This document shows positions 1 through 7,587 of a stretch of 35,600 bases of DNA, in pieces. The notes under the pieces were generated by a model, which worked only from the letters and a program-made list of their open reading frames with translations, had not been told where the DNA came from and did no database searches. This DNA is from Deltaproteobacteria bacterium (GTDB taxonomy: Bacteria > Desulfobacterota > Syntrophia > Syntrophales > UBA8958): contig JAKPCH010000037.1 of the NCBI GenBank assembly GCA_029553375.1, positions 1 to 35,600 on the forward strand, given 5' to 3'. The first letter of the stretch is position 1. Every line of letters starts with the position of its first letter. Both the position numbers and the translations under genes were made by a program.

Positions 1-272
1 GGGAAAATATTTTCTTACCCATCGAGATCATTGATCTTATTTTTACGCCTCCCCTACCGTGACCCCCCCTCGAACCCCCGAAATCAACCCCCCGGGCGAT
101 AGATCGTTAAAACCCCTGAACGAAACGTACAGGACCCCACCTTGGGGGACGGCACGAACAAAGGTCTATGACCGCCGGGGACGTCGTGTTAAGGAAGAAA
201 AGGAACGGACCGGGCAGGGGGGACGGGCCTCAGGGCGGGCCGCCCCGGCGCCGCGGTGAAGGGAGGTCTTTC
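1..272. other. Intergenic leader region at left edge
   Basis: No convincing gene. The first 55 bases are much more AT-rich than the rest of the window, as expected for a promoter region, and hold an AAAATATTTT palindrome (4-13) and a dyad AGATCA/TGATCT (25-30 and 32-37) separated by one base and followed by a T-rich run. A small hairpin CCCCA/TGGGG lies at 135-147. I could not place a -35/-10 pair with confidence, so the promoter of the following hydrolase is only inferred to be here. Confidence 0.35.
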
Positions 273-1166
273 ATGAAGGCGAATCTTAGGGAGGGTTACA
301 TCGCCGGGCCCGGCGGACGCCTCTGGTACGGGGTCTGCGGCGAGGGGGGGGTGGGGACGCCCCTCCTCGTCGTCCACGGCGGCCCGGGGTTCCTCTCCAT
401 GACGGAGACCTACGCCGACCTCGCCGGCGAGCGCAGGGTCTATTTCTACGACCAGCTGGGAGGCGGGCGGTCCGACCGGGCCGCCGATCCCTCCCGCTAC
501 TGCGTGGACGGGTTCGTGGCGGAGCTCGCCGCCGTGCGGGAGGCCCTCTCCCTGAAGGAGGTCTTTCTCCTCGGCTTCTCGTGGGGGGCGGCCCTCGTCT
601 GTTCCTACCTCCTCGCCCACCGGCCGCCGGGGGTGAAGGGTCTCATCCTCTCGGGACCCCTTTTGAGCACGCCCCTGTGGGAGCGGGACCAGCGGCGCCT
701 CGTCGGGCGTCTGCCCGCCTCCCTTAAAGAGGTGATCAGGACGGCCGAGGAGACGGGCGACTTCGGCGAGGCCTACGAGGGGGCCATGATGTCTTTCTAC
801 CGCCGCCACCTCTGCCTCCTCGACCCCTGGCCGCCGGCCCTGGAGGAGGCCTTCGGCCGCCTCTCCCTCGAGGTCTACAACGCCCTCTGGGGGCCCAGCG
901 AGTTTACCTGCACGGGGACCCTGAAAAACCTGGACCTCACGGACCGCCTCCACCTCATCGGGGAACCCGTCCTGTTGACCTGCGGCGACCGGGACGAGGC
1001 GGATCCCCGGACGGTCAAGGAGTTCCAGCTCGCCTTCCCGAACGCGGACATGGCCGTCCTGCCCCGGGCCTCCCACTTCCACCACCTCGAGCAACCCGGG
1101 ATTTACAAGGCCCTCCTGAGGGGGTTCATGAACGCGATCGAGGAGGGGTCAGTCGAAGAAGACTGA
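273..1166 (+). CDS. Alpha/beta hydrolase, proline iminopeptidase-like (S33 family)
   Basis: A 297-residue alpha/beta hydrolase. The HGGPG oxyanion-hole motif is at 35-39, the DQLGGGRSD segment typical of proline iminopeptidases at 60-68, and the nucleophile elbow GFSWGA at 101-106 with Ser103. The likely acid is Asp241 (GDRDE) and the base His268 (ASHFHHLE), completing the triad. There is no signal peptide, so it should be cytoplasmic. The family removes N-terminal proline or other residues from peptides, but many relatives cleave other amides or esters, so the substrate is open. The ATG at 273 is chosen because GGGAGG lies just upstream and the region before it reads as Arg/Gly-rich non-coding sequence. 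Its 3' end overlaps the convergent PagL-like gene by 18 bases. Confidence 0.85.
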   Translation: MKANLREGYIAGPGGRLWYGVCGEGGVGTPLLVVHGGPGFLSMTETYADLAGERRVYFYDQLGGGRSDRAADPSRYCVDGFVAELAAVREALSLKEVFLLGFSWGAALVCSYLLAHRPPGVKGLILSGPLLSTPLWERDQRRLVGRLPASLKEVIRTAEETGDFGEAYEGAMMSFYRRHLCLLDPWPPALEEAFGRLSLEVYNALWGPSEFTCTGTLKNLDLTDRLHLIGEPVLLTCGDRDEADPRTVKEFQLAFPNADMAVLPRASHFHHLEQPGIYKALLRGFMNAIEEGSVEED

Positions 1167-1790
1167 ATACCCCGCCACGATGAAGTGGCAGTCGATACCA
1201 CCGTTGGGCACGATGATGTCGGCGTTGGAGAGATGACGGAAACGGTACCCCACGTTGAGGGCCCCCTTCTTCTTCGGCAGGGCGAAATAGAAACCGCCGC
1301 CCAGGACGTCGGAGAAAAGGAAGCCCTGGGCCTGCTTTTCCGTGACCACGGAGATGTAGTGGGGCCCGACGCTCCCCATGAGGAAGAGGGACCATCCTTC
1401 CCCCAAGGGGTAGACGTACCGGAGGCCGAAACCCACACCGGCCTCGAAATTGGCCTCGGGGCTCGTGACGACGTTGAACTGGGGTTCGGCGAAGACCAGG
1501 AGACGGCCGGCGTGTCTCTTCAGGGCCGGGAGATACCTCCCGAGGTCCACGCCCAGATTGACCATCATCAAAACGGGCCGATAGTGTCCCTCGGGGAGGG
1601 ACCCGGTGCCGGCGCCGAAGAGGAAGGACGTCTCCGAAAAGAATCCTGCGGTTCGACCCCCCGGCCCCGCGTCGGCCGGGAAGGGGATGGCAATTACCAG
1701 GATCAGGAGCAGGACCGACGCCAGAACCCTCACGGCGGTGCGCCGCGGCCCCGGCGACGAACCCGGCGGCCGGGAAGGGACCCGCCTCAT
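1149..1790 (-). CDS. pagL: PagL-like lipid A 3-O-deacylase (outer membrane)
   Basis: A 213-residue protein with a basic N-terminus and hydrophobic core at about 20-38, consistent with a signal peptide, followed by alternating beta-strand sequence that fits an eight-stranded outer-membrane barrel ending in aromatic residues (FFD). The signature GYRFRHLSNA at 181-190 matches the PagL family, whose catalytic His and Ser form an HxS pair (here His186 and Ser188). PagL removes the 3-O-acyl chain of lipid A at the outer leaflet. At the spacing of the third catalytic residue (Glu in Pseudomonas PagL) this protein has Asp200, in PNGGID. The start ATG is preceded by a purine-rich stretch. The gene lies 98 bases downstream of the HDOD gene on the same strand and converges on the hydrolase gene. 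Family assignment is fairly sure; activity is inferred. Confidence 0.8.
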   Translation of the reverse strand: MRRVPSRPPGSSPGPRRTAVRVLASVLLLILVIAIPFPADAGPGGRTAGFFSETSFLFGAGTGSLPEGHYRPVLMMVNLGVDLGRYLPALKRHAGRLLVFAEPQFNVVTSPEANFEAGVGFGLRYVYPLGEGWSLFLMGSVGPHYISVVTEKQAQGFLFSDVLGGGFYFALPKKKGALNVGYRFRHLSNADIIVPNGGIDCHFIVAGYSVFFD

Positions 1791-1833
1791 CTACGGTTTC
1801 CCCCCGCCTTCTTTTCCGCACGGCCCCCGCAAG

Positions 1834-1849
1834 GTGATGCCAACATCAC
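1834..1849 (-). other. Hairpin in the HDOD-pagL intergenic gap
   Basis: GTGATG/CATCAC form a perfect six-base-pair stem with a four-base loop (CCAA) in the 98-base gap. It could be an operator, a weak terminator for the HDOD gene or a leader structure for the PagL-like gene. No T-run follows on either strand. Confidence 0.3.
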
Positions 1850-1888
1850 GGTAAAGACCCCCTCTGGAATCCCGCACCCTATACGCAT

Positions 1889-2725
1889 TTACCCCGGGGG
1901 TGTCAAGACCAGGAGGTGATCAGAAAGCCCCGCGGCTCGGAACTGTTCGACTATCATCTCCGCCAGGGAGAAGCCCCCTTCTTCGTCCCGCGGGGGTGCC
2001 GTGGCGACGAGCCTGCCGTGGGAGCGGCGGAAGGAGGCCTCGACGGTGTCATGGGCCAGATGGACGACCCCCGCCGTGGTGAGGTGGCGGTGACCCAGGA
2101 CGAGACCTTCCTCCAGGAGGATTTCCTTCAGATAGGGGGGCAGGGAGAACCTCTCCAGGAAGGCCACCCCCACGTGGGGATGGAGGTAATCTACAACAGG
2201 GTCGGAGAGCTCCGTTTCCTCGATCAGGCCCTCTTCCCGGCGGTACAGCCTTCCATAGAGCAAGATCAGGATCCGGCCGATCTCCACGAGGAGGCCGCCG
2301 AGCTCGACCTTACTGATCACGTCTTCACGCCAGGAAAGGCACCCGGCCAGGACGCCGCCCACCACGGAAGTGGCGAAGGAACGGGCGAAGACCGTCTCCA
2401 CCTCGTGATCCCTCCGCGCCAGCCTCTTTAGGGCCAGGATGACGATATAGACCTTCGTCCGGTCCGTGCCGAGGCGGACGACGGCATCGTAGAAATTGTG
2501 CACCTGCCCGTGCTTGAGACTGCCGAAATAGACGGACTCGGCGATCGCCAACAGGTGCGAGAGGATGTCGGGGCCGATGTGCCCCTTGAGGGCCTCGATC
2601 TGGCGGCTGTCCGCATCGGGGTCGTCCAGTTCGACCAGGACGTCGGGGCTGAAACCCAAGGCGGTCCGAGTGAGCATTACCTCACCGATCCTCGCGACGA
2701 TGAAACGTTCCCGATCGGAAAGCAT
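1889..2725 (-). CDS. HDOD domain protein
   Basis: A 278-residue protein. Residues about 45-200 follow the HDOD pattern: a helical region with YDAVVRLGTDRT (79-90), then a GLLVEIG segment (144-150) where true HD phosphohydrolases have GLLHDIG. The metal-binding His-Asp pair is therefore absent, as is normal for HDOD proteins, which act as signalling or scaffold modules rather than enzymes. No receiver, GGDEF or other output domain is attached, and no signal peptide is seen. The start ATG has only a weak purine-rich stretch upstream. It sits between the tRNA-Arg gene and the PagL-like gene on the same strand and may be co-transcribed with the latter. Function beyond probable signalling cannot be given. 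Confidence 0.7.
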   Translation of the reverse strand: MLSDRERFIVARIGEVMLTRTALGFSPDVLVELDDPDADSRQIEALKGHIGPDILSHLLAIAESVYFGSLKHGQVHNFYDAVVRLGTDRTKVYIVILALKRLARRDHEVETVFARSFATSVVGGVLAGCLSWREDVISKVELGGLLVEIGRILILLYGRLYRREEGLIEETELSDPVVDYLHPHVGVAFLERFSLPPYLKEILLEEGLVLGHRHLTTAGVVHLAHDTVEASFRRSHGRLVATAPPRDEEGGFSLAEMIVEQFRAAGLSDHLLVLTPPG

Positions 2726-2814
2726 CGTCTCTCAGTGCCCCATGAGGGCCCACCATCCCCCGGGATGGGCCGGATTGCCGGTGCCTGACGGGCGGAAGAC
2801 CGCCATGATATCTG

Positions 2815-2891
2815 TGGTGCCCCCGGCGCGATTCGAACGCGCGGCACCCGGATTAGGAATCCGGTGCTCTATCCTGCTGAGCTACGGGGGC
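2815..2891 (-). tRNA. tRNA-Arg, anticodon CCT
   Basis: Read on the minus strand this folds into a full cloverleaf: acceptor GCCCCCG/CGGGGGC, D arm starting TAGCTC, anticodon stem CCGGA/TCCGG around loop TTCCTAA, a short variable loop, T stem GCGCG/CGCGC with loop TTCGAAT, discriminator A and an encoded CCA end. The anticodon CCT (complement at 2855-2857) reads AGG, an arginine codon. Length is 77 bases including CCA. Confidence 0.97.
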
Positions 2892-2900
2892 GTGAAACAG

Positions 2901-2929
2901 GCTCTAACACGCCCCCGGCGGGGAGTCAA
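2901..2929 (-). promoter_or_regulatory. Probable sigma-70 promoter of tRNA-Arg
   Basis: On the minus strand TTGACT (2929-2924) is followed after exactly 17 bases by TAGAGC (2906-2901), and the mature tRNA begins 10 bases further on. The -35 element is strong, the -10 element moderate, and the spacer very GC-rich. Confidence 0.5.
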
Positions 2930-2989
2930 CAGGATTGTCGGGGACGGGGCCGTCGATCCGCCGGCGGGCGGTCTTTTCCGGCAAAGTCG

Positions 2990-5593
2990 TCAGGCACCGA
3001 GGCCGGCGGCGCACAAGACCCTCCGTGTCACCACGTCCGACAGGAGCCGCAGGCCGTCGGCGGCCGTGTCGTAGACGCCCACCACGCCCTCGTACTGGAC
3101 GTCCCGGGGTGAGAGGTCCTTGAGGAGGTTGGGGTGCCTCTTCAGCCAGGAGGCGTTGAAGACGACCCCCTCCCGTTCGGGATAGACGGCGAGGTAGAAG
3201 ATGTCCATCTCCACCAGGTCCTGGAAGAAGTGGGACCCGAAGGACAGATCGGGGATGAGGCTCCCGTCGCGGTAGGCGATCTCACCGATGACGGCCACCC
3301 GGCTGATCTCGGCGAAGGTGACGGGCACGCCCATGGCGGGGGTGGTGGTCCCCCAGCGACCGGGCCCCAGCAGGAGGGTAGGCTGGGCCTCCCGACCAGC
3401 GATCATTCGGTTGAGGCGGCCGATGACGCGGGCCACGTCGTATTTCTCCGAGAGGGTCAGGGAGGCGTAACCCCGGGGGTCGACATAGATCACCCGGGAG
3501 ATGGGCAAGGAAACGCTCCCCCCCATGAAGTTCCCCTCCTGACTGAGGAGGAGATCCTCCCCGGGGACCCGGGCGGGGACGGCGACCTGGGCCGTCTTGC
3601 CCTTCGTCTGGAAGGGGCGGCACTGGAGGAGGTTGATCTGAAGACAACCGTCGCTGTTGAAGTTGCCCGTGAACTCGATATCCACCGGGTAGTCGTAAAC
3701 CGCCTCGAGGGCCTTGAGCATGGCCGACATGGCGCGGGGGAAATCGGTGCGCGAGAGAAACTCGTCGAAGGTGAGGATCCAGTGGTTATCACCGTCCCGA
3801 CCGCGGGCCCTCATCCGTTCCCGGGCCTCCAGGTCGGGGACGGCGAAGAGCTCCAGGTTCGCCGCCGCCCCCTCGGCGGCGAGCTGCCCCAGGGGAAGGG
3901 ACTGGAAGCGGTTTTCCCCCAGGTCCAGGCAATCCACCTCGTGCTGGGAGTAGCGCCGGGCATCCTCGAGGCCGGAATGGGGTTTCACGAGGGGGGCGTC
4001 GAGGGCGACGATGCGGGGGTAGTCGTTCTCCACGCGGTTCACCGCCCTGGTGCCGAGACCGTAAACGAGGCGGAGCATGCCCGCCCTGGGGTCCAACTCC
4101 GGGTTCCAGACGAAGGTATTGTAGGAGAGACCGACGCCGGCGATGTCGGGGAAGAAGTAGCGCCCCCGATAGGAACCGGAGACGCGCTGGACCAGGAGGG
4201 CCATCTGTTCGTCCTGCCGGTCGAGGCCCCGCTCGAGGCGGTAGGTCAGGGCGTCCTCGTTCATGGTGCTCGCGAAGACCCGGCGGACGTAATCGGCGAA
4301 GACCTCGTAGCGCTCCTGGGGTGACCCCTGGTTGGCGCAGAAGAAACTCGCGTACTTCCCGGCGAAGGCGTTGCCGAAGGCGTCCTCGAGGAGGCTGCTG
4401 GAGCGGACGATGATGGGGGACTGGCCGAAGTACTCCAGCATGAGGAGAAACTGTTCCTTGATCTCTTCGGGAAAGGTGCCGACGAGCATCTTCTCCCTCA
4501 GTTCCGCCGCGGCCTCGAAATACCCGTCCCGGGTCTTGTGGGTCATCAGGAGGCGCCACCACCCGTTCTCCACGATATAGGCGTAAAAGACATCGGAGCC
4601 TATGTAGTATGAGTCGTGATGCTCGAGCTTCCCGGCCCAGTCCCACGACTTGTCCTGTCGCAGGATGTTGCGGGCCAGGAGCATGCCCACGGACTTGCCC
4701 CCGATGAACCCCGTCCCGATGAGGCGGTCCTTGATCTCCAGGAGGTCCTCAAGGTTGAAGTAGTCCCGCGCCAGGGCCAGCATCCTCTTTTCCCGGCCGA
4801 TGAGGATGCGGGAGAGGGTATCCACCATCTCTTTCTTCCGGGCCTCCCCCTCGGGGGAGTCGTCAGGGAGGAGATCCCTTGCCTCCAGGAAGATGCGGTC
4901 CCAGTAGTCCAGGTGACGCTCGGCGTTGACGGTGCTCTTGTGGGCCAAAAAGGAGAAGAGGTTCGTGGCGTCCACGCTGCTCAGGACGGGGGAACTGTCG
5001 TCCCCCTCCAGGATGTGGGGGAGGAACATGGTGGGGGAGTAGCGGTTCCAGACCTTCAAGGGGTGGACGCAGATTCGGCCCTGGTAGTTGTAGATGTCCA
5101 GAAGGACCTGGGTCGTCTCCCGGATCCGGGCCACCGTCTTGAAGGAGTGACGTCCCCGCAGGAGGGCGAAATAGGCGACGGTGTTGAGCTCGAAGAGATA
5201 GGGGCAGGTGATGACGAAGAAATTACCGATCATCAGGTCCGTGGCCCAGGCCAGGAGGAGGTCGGAGAGGGAGTCGAAGACGTAAAAGACATCCCGTCCC
5301 TCCTGACGGACGATGTTGTGGACCTGGGTGGAGAAGGACTCGAAACCCCTCTCGGCGTTGAGGCGGTAGGTCACGACGCCCCCCTCCCCCGCCAGGAGGG
5401 GGGGGTGGTGGGCGAAACGCATATAGACGACCCGCCGCCCCTTGGCGAGGGCGGCGCGGACGAAGGGCCCCACGAAGAAACGGTAATCCTCCATGTCGTC
5501 CACCTGCAGGACGACGTTGTCGCCCGTCTGCAGGGAACCGATGATCTTGTCCAATCCCTTGAGACCGGAAGTGACGGGTGAGTAAACGAGCAT
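2990..5593 (-). CDS. PEP/pyruvate-binding (PPDK_N) protein with KaiC/RadA-like N-terminal domain
   Basis: An 867-residue protein. Residues 1 to about 215 resemble the RecA-fold of KaiC/RadA proteins (SGLKGLDKIIGSLQTGDNVV at 9-28; a Walker B-like VFYVFDSLSDLLL at 102-114), but the P-loop position reads VDDMEDYRF and has no GKT/S, so ATP binding there is doubtful. From about 285 the sequence is the ATP-grasp/PEP-pyruvate-binding domain of pyruvate phosphate dikinase and PEP synthase, with GGKSVG at 298-303 and the conserved IVRSSSLLEDAFGNAFAGKY at 395-414. The swivelling phosphohistidine domain and the TIM-barrel PEP domain of true dikinases are missing, so it is unlikely to be a complete PEP synthase. 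ATG at 5593 has GGGAGG upstream. It is divergent from the sigma-54 activator. A phosphotransfer or regulatory role is possible but unproven. Confidence 0.75.
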   Translation of the reverse strand: MLVYSPVTSGLKGLDKIIGSLQTGDNVVLQVDDMEDYRFFVGPFVRAALAKGRRVVYMRFAHHPPLLAGEGGVVTYRLNAERGFESFSTQVHNIVRQEGRDVFYVFDSLSDLLLAWATDLMIGNFFVITCPYLFELNTVAYFALLRGRHSFKTVARIRETTQVLLDIYNYQGRICVHPLKVWNRYSPTMFLPHILEGDDSSPVLSSVDATNLFSFLAHKSTVNAERHLDYWDRIFLEARDLLPDDSPEGEARKKEMVDTLSRILIGREKRMLALARDYFNLEDLLEIKDRLIGTGFIGGKSVGMLLARNILRQDKSWDWAGKLEHHDSYYIGSDVFYAYIVENGWWRLLMTHKTRDGYFEAAAELREKMLVGTFPEEIKEQFLLMLEYFGQSPIIVRSSSLLEDAFGNAFAGKYASFFCANQGSPQERYEVFADYVRRVFASTMNEDALTYRLERGLDRQDEQMALLVQRVSGSYRGRYFFPDIAGVGLSYNTFVWNPELDPRAGMLRLVYGLGTRAVNRVENDYPRIVALDAPLVKPHSGLEDARRYSQHEVDCLDLGENRFQSLPLGQLAAEGAAANLELFAVPDLEARERMRARGRDGDNHWILTFDEFLSRTDFPRAMSAMLKALEAVYDYPVDIEFTGNFNSDGCLQINLLQCRPFQTKGKTAQVAVPARVPGEDLLLSQEGNFMGGSVSLPISRVIYVDPRGYASLTLSEKYDVARVIGRLNRMIAGREAQPTLLLGPGRWGTTTPAMGVPVTFAEISRVAVIGEIAYRDGSLIPDLSFGSHFFQDLVEMDIFYLAVYPEREGVVFNASWLKRHPNLLKDLSPRDVQYEGVVGVYDTAADGLRLLSDVVTRRVLCAAGLGA

Positions 5594-5643
5594 CGACCTG
5601 CCTCCCTGACGGATAATCTTCCTCGTTCCTTACAACATTTATA

Positions 5644-5653
5644 CCAACGTTGG
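5644..5653. promoter_or_regulatory. Palindrome CCAACGTTGG, possible operator
   Basis: A perfect ten-base palindrome in the 231-base divergent region between the PEP-binding gene and the activator gene. On the minus strand it lies just downstream of the inferred promoter of the PEP-binding gene, where a repressor would block early elongation. The bound protein is unknown. Confidence 0.35.
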
Positions 5654-5663
5654 GAAGTCAACG

Positions 5664-5692
5664 ATGGTACATTTTTGGCTTCTTGGTAACAA
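5664..5692 (-). promoter_or_regulatory. Possible sigma-70 promoter of the PEP-binding gene
   Basis: On the minus strand TTGTTA (5692-5687) and TACCAT (5669-5664) are separated by 17 bases, each matching four of six consensus bases. A second -10-like TATAAAT lies further downstream on this strand (5644-5638) but has no -35 at a proper distance. Confidence 0.3.
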
Positions 5693-5694
5693 AG

Positions 5695-5717
5695 ATACGT
5701 TTTTGTAGAAATACGTT
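5695..5717. promoter_or_regulatory. Direct repeats ATACGTT overlapping the activator promoter
   Basis: ATACGTT occurs at 5695-5701 and again at 5711-5717, 16 bases apart start to start. The second copy overlaps the -35 hexamer of the activator gene's promoter, the position expected for a repressor or a -35-contacting activator. It could also be chance. Confidence 0.3.
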
Positions 5718-5744
5718 GACGGGACGGCGAGATCCGTCTATAGG
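5716..5744 (+). promoter_or_regulatory. Sigma-70-type promoter of the sigma-54 activator gene
   Basis: TTGACG (5716-5721, five of six consensus bases) and TATAGG (5739-5744, four of six) are separated by exactly 17 bases. Transcription would begin near 5751, giving about 75 bases of leader before the ATG at 5825. An ATG at 5753 would be almost leaderless from this promoter. Confidence 0.55.
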
Positions 5745-5824
5745 GGGATCCGATGGCATCGACACGGCGGGCCCTGCCCCATCGCTATCGCTTGAGCGCG
5801 GGGCCCCGGCGGCGCGGGTGGTTC

Positions 5825-7357
5825 ATGAGCGTTCATACCTACGAAGAACTGGCGGCCCTCCACGCCATCGCCAAGATCCTCGCCCAGCCCTGGGAGCTGA
5901 GGGACCAGCTCGAGGGCGTCCTGGGAGAGATGAGCCGGCGCCTGGGGATGCAGCGGGGGATGATCGCCCTCCTGGACCGGGACAGCGGTGAGGCCTGGCT
6001 GGAGGTGGCCCACGGGGTCAACATCGACGGCCGTGAGATCACCTACCGGCCGGGGGAGGGCATCACGGGGAAGGTGGCCCAGACGGGTCGCCCCGTCGCC
6101 ATCCCCAACCTCGGGAAAGAGGAGTTCTTCCTCGACCGCACGGGGGCGCGCCGCGCCTTGAACCGCGATGAACTTTCCTTCCTCTGCGTCCCCATCACCT
6201 ACGAGGACCGGGTGGTGGGGATCCTCTCCGCCGACAAATGGCACAAAAATGTAAAGAGCCTCGACGGAGAACTCCTCATCATGTCCGCCGTGGCGGAACT
6301 CATCGCCAAGGCGGTCCACATCCTCGCCCTGGAGGAAGAGAACCGGCGCCTGAGGCACCTCGTGAACCAGGGGAAGTCCCCCTCAGCGAGCATCATCGGC
6401 CATTCCAAGGCCATGCAGGAGGTCTTCGGCCTCATCCGCCACGTGGCCGACTCGGGCACGACGGTCCTCATCGTCGGGGAGACGGGGACGGGCAAGGAGC
6501 TCGTCGCCCGGGCGATCCACGAGAACAGCCCCCGTCGTAAGGGGCCCCTGATCCAGGTGAACTGCGCCGCCCTCCCCGACACCCTCATCGAGAGCGAGCT
6601 CTTCGGCTTCGAGAAGGGGGCCTTCACGGGGGCCGTCCAAAGGCACCGGGGCCGTTTCGAGGAGGCCCACGGGGGTACCATCTTCCTCGACGAGGTGTCG
6701 GAGCTCTCCGCCGCCGCCCAAGCCAAGCTCCTGCGGGTCCTCCAGGAGAGGCAGTTCCAACCCCTGGGCTCCTCCCGCCTCGTCAAGACGGACGTGCGGG
6801 TCATCGGGGCGACGAACCGCCCCCTCGAAGAGGCCATCGCCGCCGGCCGCTTCCGCAGCGACCTCTACTACCGCCTGAGCGTCTTTCCCATCTACCTCCC
6901 CCCCCTGCGGGAACGGGGTAACGACATCATCCTCCTGGCGGATCACTTCCTTCTCAAGTATGCGAAGGAACTGGGAAAACCGGTGAAAAAGATCTCTCCG
7001 GCCGTCATCGAGGCCTTTCTCTCCCACCCCTGGCCGGGCAACGTCAGGGAGCTGGAAAACTGCATGGAGCGGGCCGTCCTGCTGGCGGACAGCGACACGG
7101 TGGAAACGAGCCACCTCCCCCCCTCCCTCCAGACGCGGGGCCGCGAGGAGGAGGGCAAGGAGGGGGGCCTCTTGAGCACCGTCGTCAAGGCCCAGGAACG
7201 CTCCCTCATCATCGACGCCCTCCGGGAGGCCCGGGGCAACCAGAGCGAGGCGGCCCGCATCCTGGGCACGACCAAGAGGATCATCCAGTACAGGATCAAG
7301 AAGATGGGCATCGACGCCGCCGCCTTCAAGGCCCCGAAAGACCGCCACCCCGCCTGA
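5825..7357 (+). CDS. Sigma-54-dependent transcriptional activator, NifA-like (GAF, AAA+, Fis-type HTH)
   Basis: A 510-residue enhancer-binding protein. Residues about 5-170 form a GAF sensor domain ([20 protein letters not shown] near 76-95, typical of NifA/FhlA-like sensors). The AAA+ domain follows, with Walker A GETGTGKE at 218-225, the sigma-54-contacting GAFTGA at 265-270 and Walker B GGTIFLDE at 283-290. A Fis-type helix-turn-helix ([22 protein letters not shown]) ends the protein. It should use ATP to remodel sigma-54 RNA polymerase. I choose the ATG at 5825 because it begins directly before the GAF domain and lies behind a good promoter; an in-frame ATG at 5753 adds 24 Arg-rich residues and has AGGGGG upstream, so it cannot be excluded. 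The NifA-type interdomain cysteine pair is not seen. The next gene downstream carries a sigma-54 promoter, making nitrogen control its likely job. Confidence 0.88.
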   Translation: MSVHTYEELAALHAIAKILAQPWELRDQLEGVLGEMSRRLGMQRGMIALLDRDSGEAWLEVAHGVNIDGREITYRPGEGITGKVAQTGRPVAIPNLGKEEFFLDRTGARRALNRDELSFLCVPITYEDRVVGILSADKWHKNVKSLDGELLIMSAVAELIAKAVHILALEEENRRLRHLVNQGKSPSASIIGHSKAMQEVFGLIRHVADSGTTVLIVGETGTGKELVARAIHENSPRRKGPLIQVNCAALPDTLIESELFGFEKGAFTGAVQRHRGRFEEAHGGTIFLDEVSELSAAAQAKLLRVLQERQFQPLGSSRLVKTDVRVIGATNRPLEEAIAAGRFRSDLYYRLSVFPIYLPPLRERGNDIILLADHFLLKYAKELGKPVKKISPAVIEAFLSHPWPGNVRELENCMERAVLLADSDTVETSHLPPSLQTRGREEEGKEGGLLSTVVKAQERSLIIDALREARGNQSEAARILGTTKRIIQYRIKKMGIDAAAFKAPKDRHPA

Positions 7358-7373
7358 CGCTTACACCCACATT

Positions 7374-7404
7374 TTTGTTCCGTTGTCACAGGCAAAAGAA
7401 CAAA
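7374..7404. promoter_or_regulatory. Dyad TTTGTTC/GAACAAA, candidate activator-binding site
   Basis: TTTGTTC (7374-7380) and its exact reverse complement GAACAAA (7398-7404) are separated by 17 bases, with a second small palindrome ACAAATTTGT at 7400-7409. The dyad lies roughly 140-170 bases upstream of the -24 element, the usual place for an enhancer of a sigma-54 promoter. It does not match the NifA consensus TGT-N10-ACA or the NtrC consensus. Confidence 0.4.
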
Positions 7405-7449
7405 TTTGTGCCTCCTCTGGACACGACCGTGACGGACCACACCCCGAAA

Positions 7450-7470
7450 AAGACCAGTCCCCGGGGTCTT
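7450..7470. terminator. Possible terminator hairpin after the activator gene
   Basis: AAGACC (7450-7455) pairs with GGTCTT (7465-7470) around a nine-base loop, preceded by an A-run and followed by CCTTAG rather than a clean T-run. It lies 93 bases after the activator's stop codon. Weak as an intrinsic terminator; it may be incidental. Confidence 0.3.
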
Positions 7471-7539
7471 CCTTAGTCAGGACGGGCCTTGCGCCCACCT
7501 TTCCGAGGGGCGGGAGGCAACTGGGACAAACCTGTACCT

Positions 7540-7557
7540 TTGGCATCCTCTTCGCAT
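7540..7557 (+). promoter_or_regulatory. Sigma-54 (-24/-12) promoter of the glutamine operon
   Basis: TTGGCATCCTCTTCGCAT has the invariant GG (7542-7543) and GC (7554-7555) exactly ten bases apart, with TGGCA at -24 and TCGCA in place of TTGCA at -12. Transcription would begin near 7566, about 47 bases before the first start codon. The gene immediately upstream encodes a sigma-54 activator, which supports the call. Confidence 0.65.
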
Positions 7558-7569
7558 TACCCCTTTGGC

Positions 7570-7587
7570 CACCGTGTCGGCACGGTG
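7570..7587 (+). other. Stem-loop in the leader of the glutamine operon
   Basis: CACCGTG (7570-7576) and CACGGTG (7581-7587) form a perfect seven-base-pair stem capped by TCGG. It sits between the sigma-54 start site and the Shine-Dalgarno AAGGAGG (7602-7608), so it would be at the very 5' end of the transcript, where it could stabilise the mRNA or serve as a protein-binding site. Confidence 0.45.

Noticed and set aside
59-259. A 66-codon frame in the left leader region
   Set aside because: Pro/Arg-rich, no ribosome site, no homology I recognise, and it overlaps the probable 5' leader of the hydrolase gene.
1829-1843. Sigma-54-like TTGGCATCACCTTGC on the minus strand upstream of the PagL-like gene
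   Set aside because: The GG and GC are nine bases apart; sigma-54 promoters need ten. The sequence also overlaps the GTGATG/CATCAC hairpin, which explains part of the match.
2815-2891. tRNA-Arg as an attachment site for a genomic island
   Set aside because: No integrase, no repeated 3' tRNA fragment and no change of composition on either side.
3134-4324. A 396-codon plus-strand frame inside the PEP-binding gene, and similar plus-strand frames at 4616-5581 and 23485-24738
   Set aside because: All are antisense to clearly conserved proteins and show the same Gly/Asp/Val/His-rich shadow composition.
5753-5824. Upstream ATG at 5753 as the start of the sigma-54 activator
   Set aside because: The extra 24 residues are Arg-rich and do not belong to the GAF domain, and the predicted promoter would start transcription at about 5751, leaving no leader. 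AGGGGG upstream keeps it as a possible alternative.
7374-7440. Classical NifA site TGT-N10-ACA upstream of the glutamine operon
   Set aside because: The TGT/ACA pairs present have spacings of 9, 11 or 13 bases, not 10, so none is a proper NifA site; the TTTGTTC/GAACAAA dyad is the better candidate.
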